From Leptospiraceae bacterium (GTDB taxonomy: Bacteria; Spirochaetota; Leptospiria; Leptospirales; Leptospiraceae): 64,000 nucleotides of DNA. The translations under genes and the position numbers were made by a program. Location of the stretch: assembly GCA_024233875.1 (NCBI GenBank), contig JACKPB010000005.1:124001-188000 (forward strand), read 5' to 3'. The notes beneath the pieces were generated by a model that saw only the letters and a program-made list of their open reading frames with translations, ran no database searches and was not told where the DNA came from. Positions 1-9,900 of this stretch are shown in pieces (within the stretch, counting starts at the first letter, position 1; every line of letters begins with the position of its first letter).

Positions 1-57
1 TTTAAGGATGAAAATCCAGGCATCCTATCTGAAATGGGAATGGTTGAATTCTACTAA
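1..57 (+). CDS. C-terminal fragment of a protein running in from the left edge
   Basis: Frame 1 is open from the first base and ends at a TAA at 55-57, giving 18 residues that end in EMGMVEFY. The family cannot be recognised from so short a tail. It lies on the same strand as gatB, 113 bases upstream. Coding status is inferred only from the open frame up to the stop. Confidence 0.45.
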   Translation, partial: FKDENPGILSEMGMVEFY

Positions 58-170
58 CCTAAATGAATTCGCTTACCATGTCAGGAGAAATATCTCTAGA
101 ATCAAATCTAATTGAATTTTGATTTTAAAATAGATTGAAGAAATAGGACAACGAAAATATCTGTTTTCAT

Positions 171-1634
171 ATGGAATACGAAGTAATTATCGGACTAGAA
201 GTCCATGCTCAATTGAATACTACCACAAAAATATTTGCCGAAAGCCCTACTGAATTCGGAGCCTCACCCAACACTCAAGTTTCTACTGTTTGTTACGGTC
301 TTCCGGGTGCCCTTCCTGTCCTGAATGTTTCCGCCCTGGAAAAAGCAATTCAGGCCGGTTTGGCTGTGGGCTCAGAAATCACTCTTTTTACAAAATTTGA
401 TCGTAAAAATTACTTCTATCCCGATCTACCCAAAGGATACCAAATTTCTCAATTTGACAAACCAATTTGTGTGGGAGGGAAAATCTCCTTTGAAATCAAA
501 GAAACCGGTGAAACAAAATCCATCGATCTGACCCGTATTCACCTGGAGGAAGATGCAGGGAAATTAATGCACTCAGCTGACCCTTCCATTCCTTCTTCGT
601 ATGTGGATTTGAATCGGGCCGGGACTCCACTCATCGAAATCGTCTCGGAACCTCAAATTCGATCTTCTGAAGAAGCTTATTTGTATCTCAACTCACTCAA
701 GAACATTCTAAGGTACATTAGGGTATCTGATTGCAACATGGAAGAAGGTTCCCTCCGTTGTGATGCCAATGTTTCTATCAGACCGGTTGGTAGTTCAGAG
801 TTTCGAACCAGGGTAGAAATAAAAAATCTTAACTCATTCAAAGCAGTTAAAGCAGCGATTGATTATGAGGTTGAGTGGCAAAAAGATCAATATTCGCGGG
901 GTCTTTCTTTCACTCAAATGACTAAACTCTGGGACTCCGTAGCTCTTAAAACCGTTCCGATGAGAACCAAAGAAATGGCTCATGACTATAGATACTTTCC
1001 GGATCCCGATCTGCCACCAATTAGTTTGACAAAAGAGTATGTAGATGAATTGCAATCCAAACTTCCCGAACTGCCGGATGCTAGAAAAAAACGTTTCATG
1101 AATGAATTGGGTCTACCTCAATACGATGCTGAGGTTTTGACTTCTGAGAGGGAAATTGCTGAATATTTTGAAGAAACATTTTCAAAATCAAATGATGCCA
1201 AAAAGTCATCGAACTGGGTGAAAGATGAAATTTTAGGGTATGTAAACAAAGAAAACATTTCAATTTTAGAGTTTCCGATTCAACCCGAACGCATAGGTGA
1301 AATGATCGCTCTCATAAATAAAGGGGAGATTACAGGAAAAATAGCTAAATCTATCTATGAAGAAATGCTAACATCCGATAAAACTCCATCTGAAGTAGTA
1401 AAAGAAAAAGGTCTTGGAGTTGTTAGGGATGATAAACAGATCGAAGAATTGGTAGTGAAAGCTCTTTCCGAAAATCCGGACGCTGTGGATGGATGGAAGA
1501 AAGGTCGGGATCGTGTCCTGGGATCTCTAGTTGGAGCAGTTATGAAGTCATCGAAAGGAAAAGCTGATCCCAAATTAGTCAATGAACTTCTATTGAAACA
1601 TCTCGGTCCTTTGGGAGAGAAACCTAAATCATAA
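171..1634 (+). CDS. gatB: Aspartyl/glutamyl-tRNA(Asn/Gln) amidotransferase subunit B
   Basis: GatB is the tRNA-binding kinase/transamidase subunit of GatCAB, which converts Glu-tRNA(Gln) or Asp-tRNA(Asn) to the amidated form in the cytoplasm. The 487 residues are the normal family length. The N-terminus carries the signature EVIIGLEVHAQL, followed by conserved segments such as FYPDLPKGYQISQ, HLEEDAGK, DLNRAGTPLIEIV and DYRYFPDPDLPP. The last 150 residues form the helical GatB/YqeY tail. The ATG at 171 is the first start that keeps the full signature. gatA and gatC are not adjacent. The 3' end overlaps the convergent cyclase gene by 11 bases. Confidence 0.97.
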   Translation: MEYEVIIGLEVHAQLNTTTKIFAESPTEFGASPNTQVSTVCYGLPGALPVLNVSALEKAIQAGLAVGSEITLFTKFDRKNYFYPDLPKGYQISQFDKPICVGGKISFEIKETGETKSIDLTRIHLEEDAGKLMHSADPSIPSSYVDLNRAGTPLIEIVSEPQIRSSEEAYLYLNSLKNILRYIRVSDCNMEEGSLRCDANVSIRPVGSSEFRTRVEIKNLNSFKAVKAAIDYEVEWQKDQYSRGLSFTQMTKLWDSVALKTVPMRTKEMAHDYRYFPDPDLPPISLTKEYVDELQSKLPELPDARKKRFMNELGLPQYDAEVLTSEREIAEYFEETFSKSNDAKKSSNWVKDEILGYVNKENISILEFPIQPERIGEMIALINKGEITGKIAKSIYEEMLTSDKTPSEVVKEKGLGVVRDDKQIEELVVKALSENPDAVDGWKKGRDRVLGSLVGAVMKSSKGKADPKLVNELLLKHLGPLGEKPKS

Positions 1635-3600
1635 AATCATTTTCAGGTATTCCCATCGGTTGGTAGATCTTTGTAACCTCCTCCTTTCCTTTGACACGAA
1701 TTGTATCAATTTCCCGAAAAAGGAAGGAGGAATAGATTTCCTGATAGAGTGACTCACTAATCAAAACGGGAACATTATAGTATTTTGTCAAACTTTCTAA
1801 TCGTGATGCTAGATTCACGCAATCACCGATCACTGTATAATCTAATTTATTAATAGATCCTATGTTTCCGACGACAACCCTTCCCCGGGCTAAACCGATT
1901 CCATGGAAAATATTGATTTTTTCTCCCTGAAGTTCCAAAGTCAATCCCAGAATGGCTTCCTGCATTTTTAATGCAGATAGAATTGCATCGATTTCTTTCC
2001 CTTCATCGAATCTTGCCATGATACAATCCCCAATCAGTTTATCCACTACTCCACCCGATTCAACAATGATTGAGATAAATCTAGCAAAATAAGAATTTAA
2101 AAACTCTACAACTTCGTTAGGAGACATTTTCTCCGAAAGTCTTGTAAAATCCCGAATATCAGAAAACAGAATAGTCTTGGTAACATTTTCTCCTTTAGAA
2201 ATCATTTGTAGATTTTCATCCACACTGTTTAAAATATTTTCAATTTCTCGGGGAGGAACATAAAGCTGAAATTTTCGACGAAGAGTCTCTTCTTTAGAAA
2301 TTGTGTTGTCCAACTGAATTTGTAAAAGATAAAAATCCCTCGCAATGTAAATTGTCATGACCAGAATAAGAATCAGGATCGAGTCACTGCTTACCATAAT
2401 GTTTCCGACCTCAGGATAGATCAAAAAATAGGTATTCAATAACTGAAAAAGAGAAAGAGTGAGAGGCAATGAGACCAGATAGAGAACCAGATAAGCTTTT
2501 TTGTTTTTCTTAAAAGTCATAAAAATCAAATAAAGGATAATTGAAAGAATCGCAAAAAAAAGAATCGGTAGATGAAGTTGAAAATTCAGTTTGCTCAATT
2601 GTATTGGATTGCTTACAATCAAAAAAAGAATTAAAAAAAGAATGCCAATCACATAATGAGAGAGGAGGAGTTTGAAGTAATTTTTTGGTTTATCTAAAAT
2701 ATGATAGATAAATCCACTAAAAAACGGTAAAAAAAGAGGTAAGGTTATAAATTCTAATCGTTTTAACAAATAAAGAGATATGTGCAAATCAAATTTTAAT
2801 TCCAATCTTGTGAAATAATAAATCGAGGAAATCAGAACAAAGAAACCAAAATAAAGAAGCTTTCTTTCTTTGGATCTACTAATCCAGAGTATAAAGAACA
2901 AAAGTGATGTAGAAAAAAATAATACAATCTTACTAAAATTATAAGTTTTATATAAAATGTTTCTCCAATGCAATAATTTGTATGAAGAAAAACGTGGCGA
3001 ACCATTAAAGATTCCTACGTTATTTCCTGAAATATAATGAGGAGAAAATTCAATTATTAACACATTGTATTCTCTGAGAACATAAGGAGGAATTGGAAGT
3101 ATCAATTCTCTATCATGTAGATAGTCATTCATCGGATTCTCCGGAGTTTGAGAGTAAATCAACTTTCCATTCAAATAAAGAGTTGGAGTACTATCTATAA
3201 AACCCAAATTCAAAGCAGGATCAGAAATATCTAAATAGCTTTCCGGGAGGTAAAATTCCATACAATATTGATAACGATTGATAGTAGAAGTTTTCAAACC
3301 TTTCATAGATCCGGTAGGGATTTCTACCTTTTGAAATCCGAGCTGACAATCGGATACTGTAGTACCCTCACTGCCATTGAGTGGTCGTATGAAATGTTTC
3401 CCGCTCAGATGCAGTTCTTTGGATTCAGGGGGTGAACAATGAATAAAAATAATCAGGGAAAGGAAATAGACAAAAAATTTCAAACTTATGAAATTTTCGA
3501 ATCGGTAGTTTGAAACATGCTTCCTAAGATACCGGTTAATTTTTGAATTCATTTTTTCAATCGAATAAAAAATTGGAGAATGAAAGTATTTTCTTTTCAC
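1624..3600 (-). CDS. Membrane-anchored class III adenylate cyclase with lipoprotein-like N-terminus
   Basis: Predicted to make cAMP in response to an extracytoplasmic signal. The N-terminus has a hydrophobic segment ending in IFIHCSPP, a plausible spirochaete lipobox. An extracytoplasmic beta-rich domain of about 150 residues follows, then roughly seven membrane segments (about residues 215-430), an arrangement like 7TMR-DISM receptors. A coiled linker leads to the cyclase domain (about residues 470-650). Metal-binding Asp residues are in LFSDIRDF and KLIGD. The Lys of VDKLIGD and the Thr of LDYTVIGD fit ATP rather than GTP, and the NLASR motif supplies Asn and Arg. The listed start is GTG at 3600 with a GGGGA ribosome site; ATG at 3552 gives a shorter signal region and is an alternative. 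Confidence 0.88.
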   Translation of the reverse strand: MKRKYFHSPIFYSIEKMNSKINRYLRKHVSNYRFENFISLKFFVYFLSLIIFIHCSPPESKELHLSGKHFIRPLNGSEGTTVSDCQLGFQKVEIPTGSMKGLKTSTINRYQYCMEFYLPESYLDISDPALNLGFIDSTPTLYLNGKLIYSQTPENPMNDYLHDRELILPIPPYVLREYNVLIIEFSPHYISGNNVGIFNGSPRFSSYKLLHWRNILYKTYNFSKIVLFFSTSLLFFILWISRSKERKLLYFGFFVLISSIYYFTRLELKFDLHISLYLLKRLEFITLPLFLPFFSGFIYHILDKPKNYFKLLLSHYVIGILFLILFLIVSNPIQLSKLNFQLHLPILFFAILSIILYLIFMTFKKNKKAYLVLYLVSLPLTLSLFQLLNTYFLIYPEVGNIMVSSDSILILILVMTIYIARDFYLLQIQLDNTISKEETLRRKFQLYVPPREIENILNSVDENLQMISKGENVTKTILFSDIRDFTRLSEKMSPNEVVEFLNSYFARFISIIVESGGVVDKLIGDCIMARFDEGKEIDAILSALKMQEAILGLTLELQGEKINIFHGIGLARGRVVVGNIGSINKLDYTVIGDCVNLASRLESLTKYYNVPVLISESLYQEIYSSFLFREIDTIRVKGKEEVTKIYQPMGIPENDFMI

Positions 3601-3647
3601 CTTTCTAATCCCCTTTACTTTCTCTTTTACTTTTTCAATCTGTTCTT

Positions 3648-4673
3648 ATGAAGACAATCCATTTCCTAATTTTTTTCTTCATACCTTTTTTTTTTCTGAA
3701 TTCCAATGAAATTCCAATGAAATTGATCTTGGGTTCCGGAGTTGATCCGAACCAAGATTTTGAAATTTACGAAAGACTTACAAAAGAAAAACCCGGTCTT
3801 TTTATTTTTCTTGGAAATATAAAATTTTCAAAATATTTTAATCCAAATGACCACCAAACTCAAAACATAAAAGAACTTCAGGAACCTAATTTTCTTAATT
3901 TTTTGAATCGTTTTCCTGCTCTGAGTATCTGGAGTGATGCAGATTTCAAATCCTATGTATCCGCAAAAGGATATCTAAACAAAACCGAATTGCAAAATGA
4001 GTTTTTGCATTTCTTTCATGAATATGCATCCAGCTCAAGATGGAATCGAAATGGAATGTACCATTCCTATGAACTAAAAAAAGATAAGATTAAGATACAG
4101 GTCATTTTATTAGATACATCTTATTTTAGATCCTATCCGTTAGTAAATACTTTGAAACATTTTCAACTCAAGTCATCCCGGATAGATAGAGATTCCAATC
4201 TCCTAGGAAGGGAACAGTGGGAGTGGTTAGAATCTGAATTTCTCAAATCCTATGATATCCGACTAATAGCAGGAGGTTTGAAATTTAATGATTCTATTTC
4301 AACTGAAATGAATTGGAATGATTATCCATTTGAAAAATTAAAACTTTTAAATTTACTAAGAAAGCACAAAGTATCAGGATGCATCTTCCTTTCAGGATCT
4401 ACTTCTGATTCAGGAATCAGTAAAATAGAAGAAGAAGGACTCCCTGACATGTATGAAATGATTACCGGTCCACTTACCCACCTTTCTCCTTCTGAAGAGA
4501 AGACACAGAATGAGAATATCACACAATCGATCCAGCCCAACTTTGGACTCATCGAAATTTCCGAGAAATTAAAAGAGGTTTTTCTAAAATTAGAAATTCA
4601 CTCTATAAATGAAAAAATTTCGAGTGTCCGGGTACCATTAAATTCATTACAAGTATTGAAATTTAGGAGATAA
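3648..4673 (+). CDS. PhoD-like metallophosphatase-fold protein with degraded active-site motifs
   Basis: This 341-residue protein starts with a signal peptide (MKTIHFLIFFFIPFFFLNSN), so it is exported. The order of landmarks matches PhoD-type alkaline phosphatases: LGN (55-57) where the family has GDN, WSDAD (95-99) for WDDHD, ILLDTSYFR (153-161) for LDTR, REQWEWLESEFLKS, and FLSGSTSDSG (247-256) for SGDxHxSE. Most metal ligands are therefore replaced (GDN Asp, central His, SGD Asp and its His). I infer a PhoD fold that has probably lost catalysis and may bind a ligand instead. It sits 5 bases before the next gene, so the two are probably cotranscribed. No clear ribosome site precedes the ATG. 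Confidence 0.7.
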   Translation: MKTIHFLIFFFIPFFFLNSNEIPMKLILGSGVDPNQDFEIYERLTKEKPGLFIFLGNIKFSKYFNPNDHQTQNIKELQEPNFLNFLNRFPALSIWSDADFKSYVSAKGYLNKTELQNEFLHFFHEYASSSRWNRNGMYHSYELKKDKIKIQVILLDTSYFRSYPLVNTLKHFQLKSSRIDRDSNLLGREQWEWLESEFLKSYDIRLIAGGLKFNDSISTEMNWNDYPFEKLKLLNLLRKHKVSGCIFLSGSTSDSGISKIEEEGLPDMYEMITGPLTHLSPSEEKTQNENITQSIQPNFGLIEISEKLKEVFLKLEIHSINEKISSVRVPLNSLQVLKFRR

Positions 4674-4678
4674 TTCTG

Positions 4679-5518
4679 TTGACTAGTAAATTTTTCAATG
4701 ACTTGCATTTAAAATTTTCAAGAAAAGAATACCTGAATTCCGATCCTATAGAGTTTTGTTATCTTTTTCAAAATAAATTGGATATCGAATTGGTTGGTTT
4801 TCTTTCTGCTATGTTTTCCTATGGAAATGTAAAATCTATCAAGACTTATCTTTCCAACCTCATTCAGCTTTTGACTCCTTCACCTTCGGAATTTCTTCTA
4901 AAAAAAGATTTGCAAACCATAAGGAACAAACTTCACTACTATCGATTTCAAAAATCTGAGGATGTCTATCGTTTACTGGTCTTACTACAATCAACCCTTT
5001 CGGAAAGAAGAAGTTTAGAATATTTTTTCGGTAATAAGAAAATTTCTACACCCGAAAGAATCATTCATTTTCAACTTTATTTCATGTCTAAGCATAGGGA
5101 AATTTTTAAATCAGAATACTCTAATGGATTGAAATTTCTTCTAGGTAATGGAAACCTAAATTCGACAAATAAAAGATACCATATGTTTCTACGTTGGATG
5201 GTAAGAAAAGATTTTCCTGATTTTGGTCTGTATACTTCCTTTTCTCCTAAGGATCTATTTTATCCCATGGATGTTCATTTGGGAAAAATAAGTGAAATCT
5301 TACTTGGAAAAAAACCTAAGTCCGCATTCAAACAATCTATTGCATTTACAGAGTACATGCGTAATTACTTTCCCGATGATCCGGTGCGAATGGATTTTGT
5401 ATTTAGTAGATTGGGTATATTGAAATTTTGTAAATTAGAATATGTAGATTCGATTTGTAAGAAATGTGAATTAAAGAAGAATTGTTCTATCCTGAAGAGT
5501 TCTCATCCTTCAGGATAG
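4679..5518 (+). CDS. TIGR02757 (DUF2400) family protein
   Basis: A 279-residue soluble protein matching the TIGR02757 family of unknown function. Family landmarks are the N-terminal EFCYLFQNKLDIELVGFLSA, the central FLRWMVRKDFPDFGLYT, the PMDVHLGKIS segment with its conserved Asp and His, and a C-terminal Cys pattern CKKCELKKNC that could hold a metal. The arrangement resembles helix-hairpin-helix DNA glycosylases with a terminal Fe-S loop, but that relation is an inference. The start is TTG at 4679, supported by GGAGA at 4667-4671. The gene lies 5 bases after the PhoD-like gene. Its last codons and stop lie inside the stem of a terminator hairpin. Confidence 0.85.
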   Translation: MTSKFFNDLHLKFSRKEYLNSDPIEFCYLFQNKLDIELVGFLSAMFSYGNVKSIKTYLSNLIQLLTPSPSEFLLKKDLQTIRNKLHYYRFQKSEDVYRLLVLLQSTLSERRSLEYFFGNKKISTPERIIHFQLYFMSKHREIFKSEYSNGLKFLLGNGNLNSTNKRYHMFLRWMVRKDFPDFGLYTSFSPKDLFYPMDVHLGKISEILLGKKPKSAFKQSIAFTEYMRNYFPDDPVRMDFVFSRLGILKFCKLEYVDSICKKCELKKNCSILKSSHPSG

Positions 5519-5528
5519 ATAGGTTTTT
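5486..5528 (+). terminator. Rho-independent terminator overlapping the end of the TIGR02757 gene
   Basis: A perfect 12-bp stem, TCTATCCTGAAG (5486-5497) and CTTCAGGATAGA (5508-5519), encloses a 10-base loop and is followed by a run of seven T residues. The stop codon TAG (5516-5518) is inside the right arm. The convergent gltD ends at 5529, so the hairpin may act from both sides, although the T-run favours the plus strand. Confidence 0.85.
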
Positions 5529-6959
5529 TTATTTGGAAAGATATGCATGCACCTGTTCGGCACACTTTCTTCCTTCAGAAATTGCCCAAACAATTAGGGA
5601 TTGTCCTCTGCGGACGTCACCACAGGCATAGACTCCTTCCACTGTTGTTGCAAATGAACCTTTGGATGTACCAAATTTTGCTTTCACGTTTCCTCTTTCA
5701 TCGAGGGTCATTCCCATTTCCATAAACTGTGAGAGTATTCCTTCCCGGATAGGGTGAACAAAGCCCATAGCTAAAAAGACCAAATCAGCAGGCCATTCAA
5801 ACTCGGAGTTTGGAACCGGTTCAAATTTTCCATTTTTAAATTCTACCTGATTGCCATAGATAGCTACAACCTCCCCCTTTTCATTGCCTTTGAAGCCGAG
5901 AGTGTTCACCGCCCATTTTCTTTCCACACCCTCTTCATGGCTGGAGGAAGTCTTTAGAACCTTAGGATAGAGGGGCCAGGGTGTGGATTTGTCTCTGGTT
6001 TTTGGAGGCTCTGGAAATAATTCCATTTGAATTATGGACTTAGCTCCATGACGATTGGATGTTCCCACACAATCAGAACCTGTATCCCCACCACCGATCA
6101 CGATTACATTTTTATCTTTTGCATCTATGATCTCAACAGAATCACCGGCTACTTTTTTGTTATTTAAAGTTAAAAAATCCATAGCGAAGTGGATGTTCTT
6201 TAAATTCCTTCCTTCCACCGGCAGGTCTCTGGGATGTTCGGAACCCATAGCCAGAACAACGGAATCAAAATCTTTTTTCAATTCTGATGCAGAGATATCT
6301 TTCCCAACTTCTACCGAAGTCTTGAAGACTACTCCCTCTTCTTCCATTTGTTTCATTCGTCTATCAATGATATGCTTTTCCATTTTAAAATCCGGAATCC
6401 CGTATCTCAATAGACCGCCTATTCTATCATTTTTTTCAAAAACAGTGACTTCATGACCGAATCTACATAGTTGCTGTGCGGCTGCCAATCCGGCTGGTCC
6501 GGAGCCAATGATAGCGACTTTCTTTCCTGATTTATTTTGTGCGGGAAGTGGAGTGATCCATCCTTCTTCAAAACCTCTATCAATGATTGTCCTTTCAATA
6601 GATTTTATAGAAACGGGATTGTCGATCAAACCAAGAGTACAGGCGCTTTCGCAGGGAGCAGGACAGAGCCTTCCGGTAAATTCCGGAAAATTATTTGTCG
6701 ACTGGAGGTTTTCTAAAGCTTCCTGCCATCTCCCCCGAAACACCAAATCATTGAACTCGGGGATAAGATTGTCTACGGGACATCCTGTTTCACTGTGACA
6801 GAATGGGATACCACAATCCATGCACCTGGCTCCCTGTTTCTGAGCAACTTCAGGTGAAAAGGATTTTTCAAATTCTTTGTAATGCTTTACACGTTCATCA
6901 ACAGGAGCAGCCTCTAAATACTCCCGTTGGAATTCCATGAATCCTGTAGTTTTTCCCAT
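5529..6959 (-). CDS. gltD: Glutamate synthase (NADPH) small subunit
   Basis: GltD takes electrons from NADPH through FAD and passes them by Fe-S clusters to GltB for reductive amidotransfer from glutamine to 2-oxoglutarate. The 476 residues are the normal size. The N-terminal domain has two Cys groups: C46, C49, C54 and C60 (RCMDCGIPFCHSETGCP), and LCPAPCESACTLG. The FAD site is VAIIGSGPAGLAAAQQ and the NADPH site VIVIGGGDTGSDC; a C-terminal GVYACGDVRRGQSLIVWA completes the FAD fold. The ATG shares a base with the gltB stop (TAATG), so translation of the two is coupled. Confidence 0.97.
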   Translation of the reverse strand: MGKTTGFMEFQREYLEAAPVDERVKHYKEFEKSFSPEVAQKQGARCMDCGIPFCHSETGCPVDNLIPEFNDLVFRGRWQEALENLQSTNNFPEFTGRLCPAPCESACTLGLIDNPVSIKSIERTIIDRGFEEGWITPLPAQNKSGKKVAIIGSGPAGLAAAQQLCRFGHEVTVFEKNDRIGGLLRYGIPDFKMEKHIIDRRMKQMEEEGVVFKTSVEVGKDISASELKKDFDSVVLAMGSEHPRDLPVEGRNLKNIHFAMDFLTLNNKKVAGDSVEIIDAKDKNVIVIGGGDTGSDCVGTSNRHGAKSIIQMELFPEPPKTRDKSTPWPLYPKVLKTSSSHEEGVERKWAVNTLGFKGNEKGEVVAIYGNQVEFKNGKFEPVPNSEFEWPADLVFLAMGFVHPIREGILSQFMEMGMTLDERGNVKAKFGTSKGSFATTVEGVYACGDVRRGQSLIVWAISEGRKCAEQVHAYLSK

Positions 6960-9900
6960 TATGCTACTCCTTTTTTACTGAACTCTTCTTCTTTAGCTTT
7001 TTGAAGAGCTTTTTTGTAATCTGTAGGTATTACCTTCACGAATCTATCTAACTCCACTTTCCAATTCGCCAGAATTTCTTCTGCTCTTTTGGAACCGGTG
7101 TATTCTTTTTGAAGTTCGATCTGTTGTTTTAAGAATTCAATTTCTTCTGAGTCTGTCAATCTTTCGAGCTCTACCATAGCCATGTTTACTTTTTTGGAGA
7201 AAATATTTTCTTTATCCCAAACATAAGCTATCCCACCTGACATTCCGGCTGCAAAGTTTCTACCGGTTTTTCCTAGAACAATTACGCGACCACCGGTCAT
7301 GTACTCACAGCCGTGATCACCTATCCCTTCGGTTACAATAGTTGCACCGGAATTCCTCACAGCAAATCTCTCTCCACCCATTCCATTGATGTAGGCAGAC
7401 CCACCGGTTGCTCCATAAAAACAGGTATTACCGACTATGATATTGTCTGTAGGATTGAAAGTTACTCCCTTCGGAACATGTATGATTAGCTTGCCTCCGG
7501 AGAGTCCTTTTCCGACATAATCATTTGCTTCTCCAACCAATCTTAATGTAAGCCCTTTATTAGCAAAAGCTCCAAAAGACTGTCCTGAAGAACCATAAAA
7601 AGTGATATTGATCGTATCATCCGGTAGGCCATCTTCACCGTAGATTCTAGCTACTTCACCAGCAAGCATACCTCCTACTGTTCGGTTTAGATTCGTTACA
7701 GGAAAATCAAAAGTGACTTTTTGTTTGTAATCGAGAGCGGCTCTACTCTTTCGAATCAATTCGTTGTCGATTTGTTTGTCCAGATCATGTCTTTGTTCTT
7801 TTGTTCTGTACAGTTCAGTCGGGAAATGAGCTATCGGTTTGTGAAGTACCTTCGAGAAATCCAAACCTCTCGCCTTCCAATGATTTCTTGGTCTTTCAAA
7901 TCGAATCATTTCAACCTTACCGATCATTTCATTGAAAGTACTAAACCCCATTTCAGCCATGAATTCCCTGACTTCTTCAGCAATGAAGAGCATGTAATTC
8001 ACAAGATATTCAGGTTTGCCTGTAAATTTAGTTCTTAGAAACTTATCCTGAGTTGCCACGCCAACAGGACAGGTATTCAAATGGCATTTCCTCATCATGA
8101 TACATCCCACAGTTACAAGGGCTGAAGTAGAGAAACCAAATTCTTCTGCACCCAGGAGAGCACCCATGATCACATCTTTTCCTGTCAATAGCTTTCCATC
8201 AACTGCTAGATAAACTCTATCTCTCAACCCATTTGCGACTAGGGTTTGTTGGGTTTCGGCAAGGCCTAGTTCCCAGGGTGTTCCTGCAGCATGAATAGAA
8301 GAGAGAGGACTGGCTCCGGTTCCACCATCATGTCCGGCGATCAGAATATGATCTGCGTGTGCCTTTGCTACACCTGCTGCAACAGTTCCCACTCCCACTT
8401 CTGATACCAGCTTTACACTAACTCTGGAACGTGGATTTACATTTTTCAGATCAAAGATCAACTGTTTCAGGTCTTCAATAGAATATATATCGTGATGCGG
8501 AGGGGGAGAAATCAGAGTAACTCCAGGTGTACTATATCTGAGCTTTCCGATGTAGTCATCTACCTTGTGTCCGGGTAGCTGTCCACCTTCACCCGGTTTG
8601 GCTCCCTGAGCCATTTTGATCTGAAGATCATCCGCATTGACCAAATAGTTTGCAGTCACACCAAATCGAGCTGATGCCACCTGCTTTATTGATGATCTCA
8701 TGCTATCGCCATTGGGAAGTGACTTGAATCGGATGATATCTTCCCCACCTTCACCTGTATTGGATTTTGCACCCAATCGATTCATGGCAATGGCTAGAGT
8801 TGTATGAGCTTCCCAGGAAATAGAACCAAAACTCATGGCTCCGGTTTGAAATCGTTTCACTATTTCGGATGCGGGTTCTACTTCATCAATAGAAATCGGA
8901 TTGAATTTCTTTTCATTTAGTTTGAGCATACTTCTGAGAGTTATCTTCTTATCTTCCTGCTCATCTATCATCTTAGCAAACTCTTTGTAGGTCTTGTAAT
9001 CATTCTCCTGAGTTGCTTTTTGTAATTTATGAATTGTGAGCGGGGTGAAGAGATGAGGCTCTCCCGTCTTCCTGAGATAGTGAACTCCACCGGGATCCAG
9101 ATTTCCGGGATAAAAAGTTACATCATAGGAAAGCTTATGACGGAGGGTGGTTTCCTCTTCGAGCATTTCTAAACTCAAACCTTCGATTCTTGTAGCTGTT
9201 CCTGTAAAATAATTATTTACTAGTTCCGAATCCAGTCCGACTGCTTCAAAAATCTGTGCACCACAATAGGACTGAAGTGTAGAGATCCCCATCTTGGAGA
9301 AGATTTTAAATAAACCTTTTCCTATGGCTTTGATAAAGTTTTTCTTACCAATTTTGTAATCACTGATTTCAGAGATACTGCCTTCTTTGATTAAATCTGC
9401 AATCGCTTCAAAGGCAAGATATGGATTTACAGCATTCGCTCCATAACCGCAGAGAAGAGCAAAATGGGAAACATCTCTGGGTTCTCCCGACTCAATTACA
9501 ATCCCTGTTCGGGTTCTGAGACCTTCCCTAATCAGATAGTGATGAAGTCCTGCAACAGCAAGCAAACTAGGAATCGCAGCTTTCTCTTTGTTGACACCTC
9601 TATCAGATAGAATGATTAGGTTGAATCCATTTCGAACTGCTTCTGCTGCATCTATGCAAACTTTGTCCAAAGAATTTCGCATATCATGCTTTTTGTTCGG
9701 ATCAAAGAGTGTGCTGAAAGTTTTTGCTTTAAAGTGTCCTTCGCTGATATTTTTGATCTTTTCAAAATCATCATTGGTGAGAACCGGATGTTCCAATTCC
9801 AATCGATGACAATGCTCGGGACTCTCCCCCAAAAGATTTTGCTCGGGGCCAATGTAAGTGGTTAGCTCCATGACTAATTCTTCCCGAATCGGATCCACAG

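Noticed and set aside
6055..6798. 133- and 96-codon frames opposite gltD
   Set aside because: Antisense shadows of a conserved enzyme, with no ribosome site or known domain.
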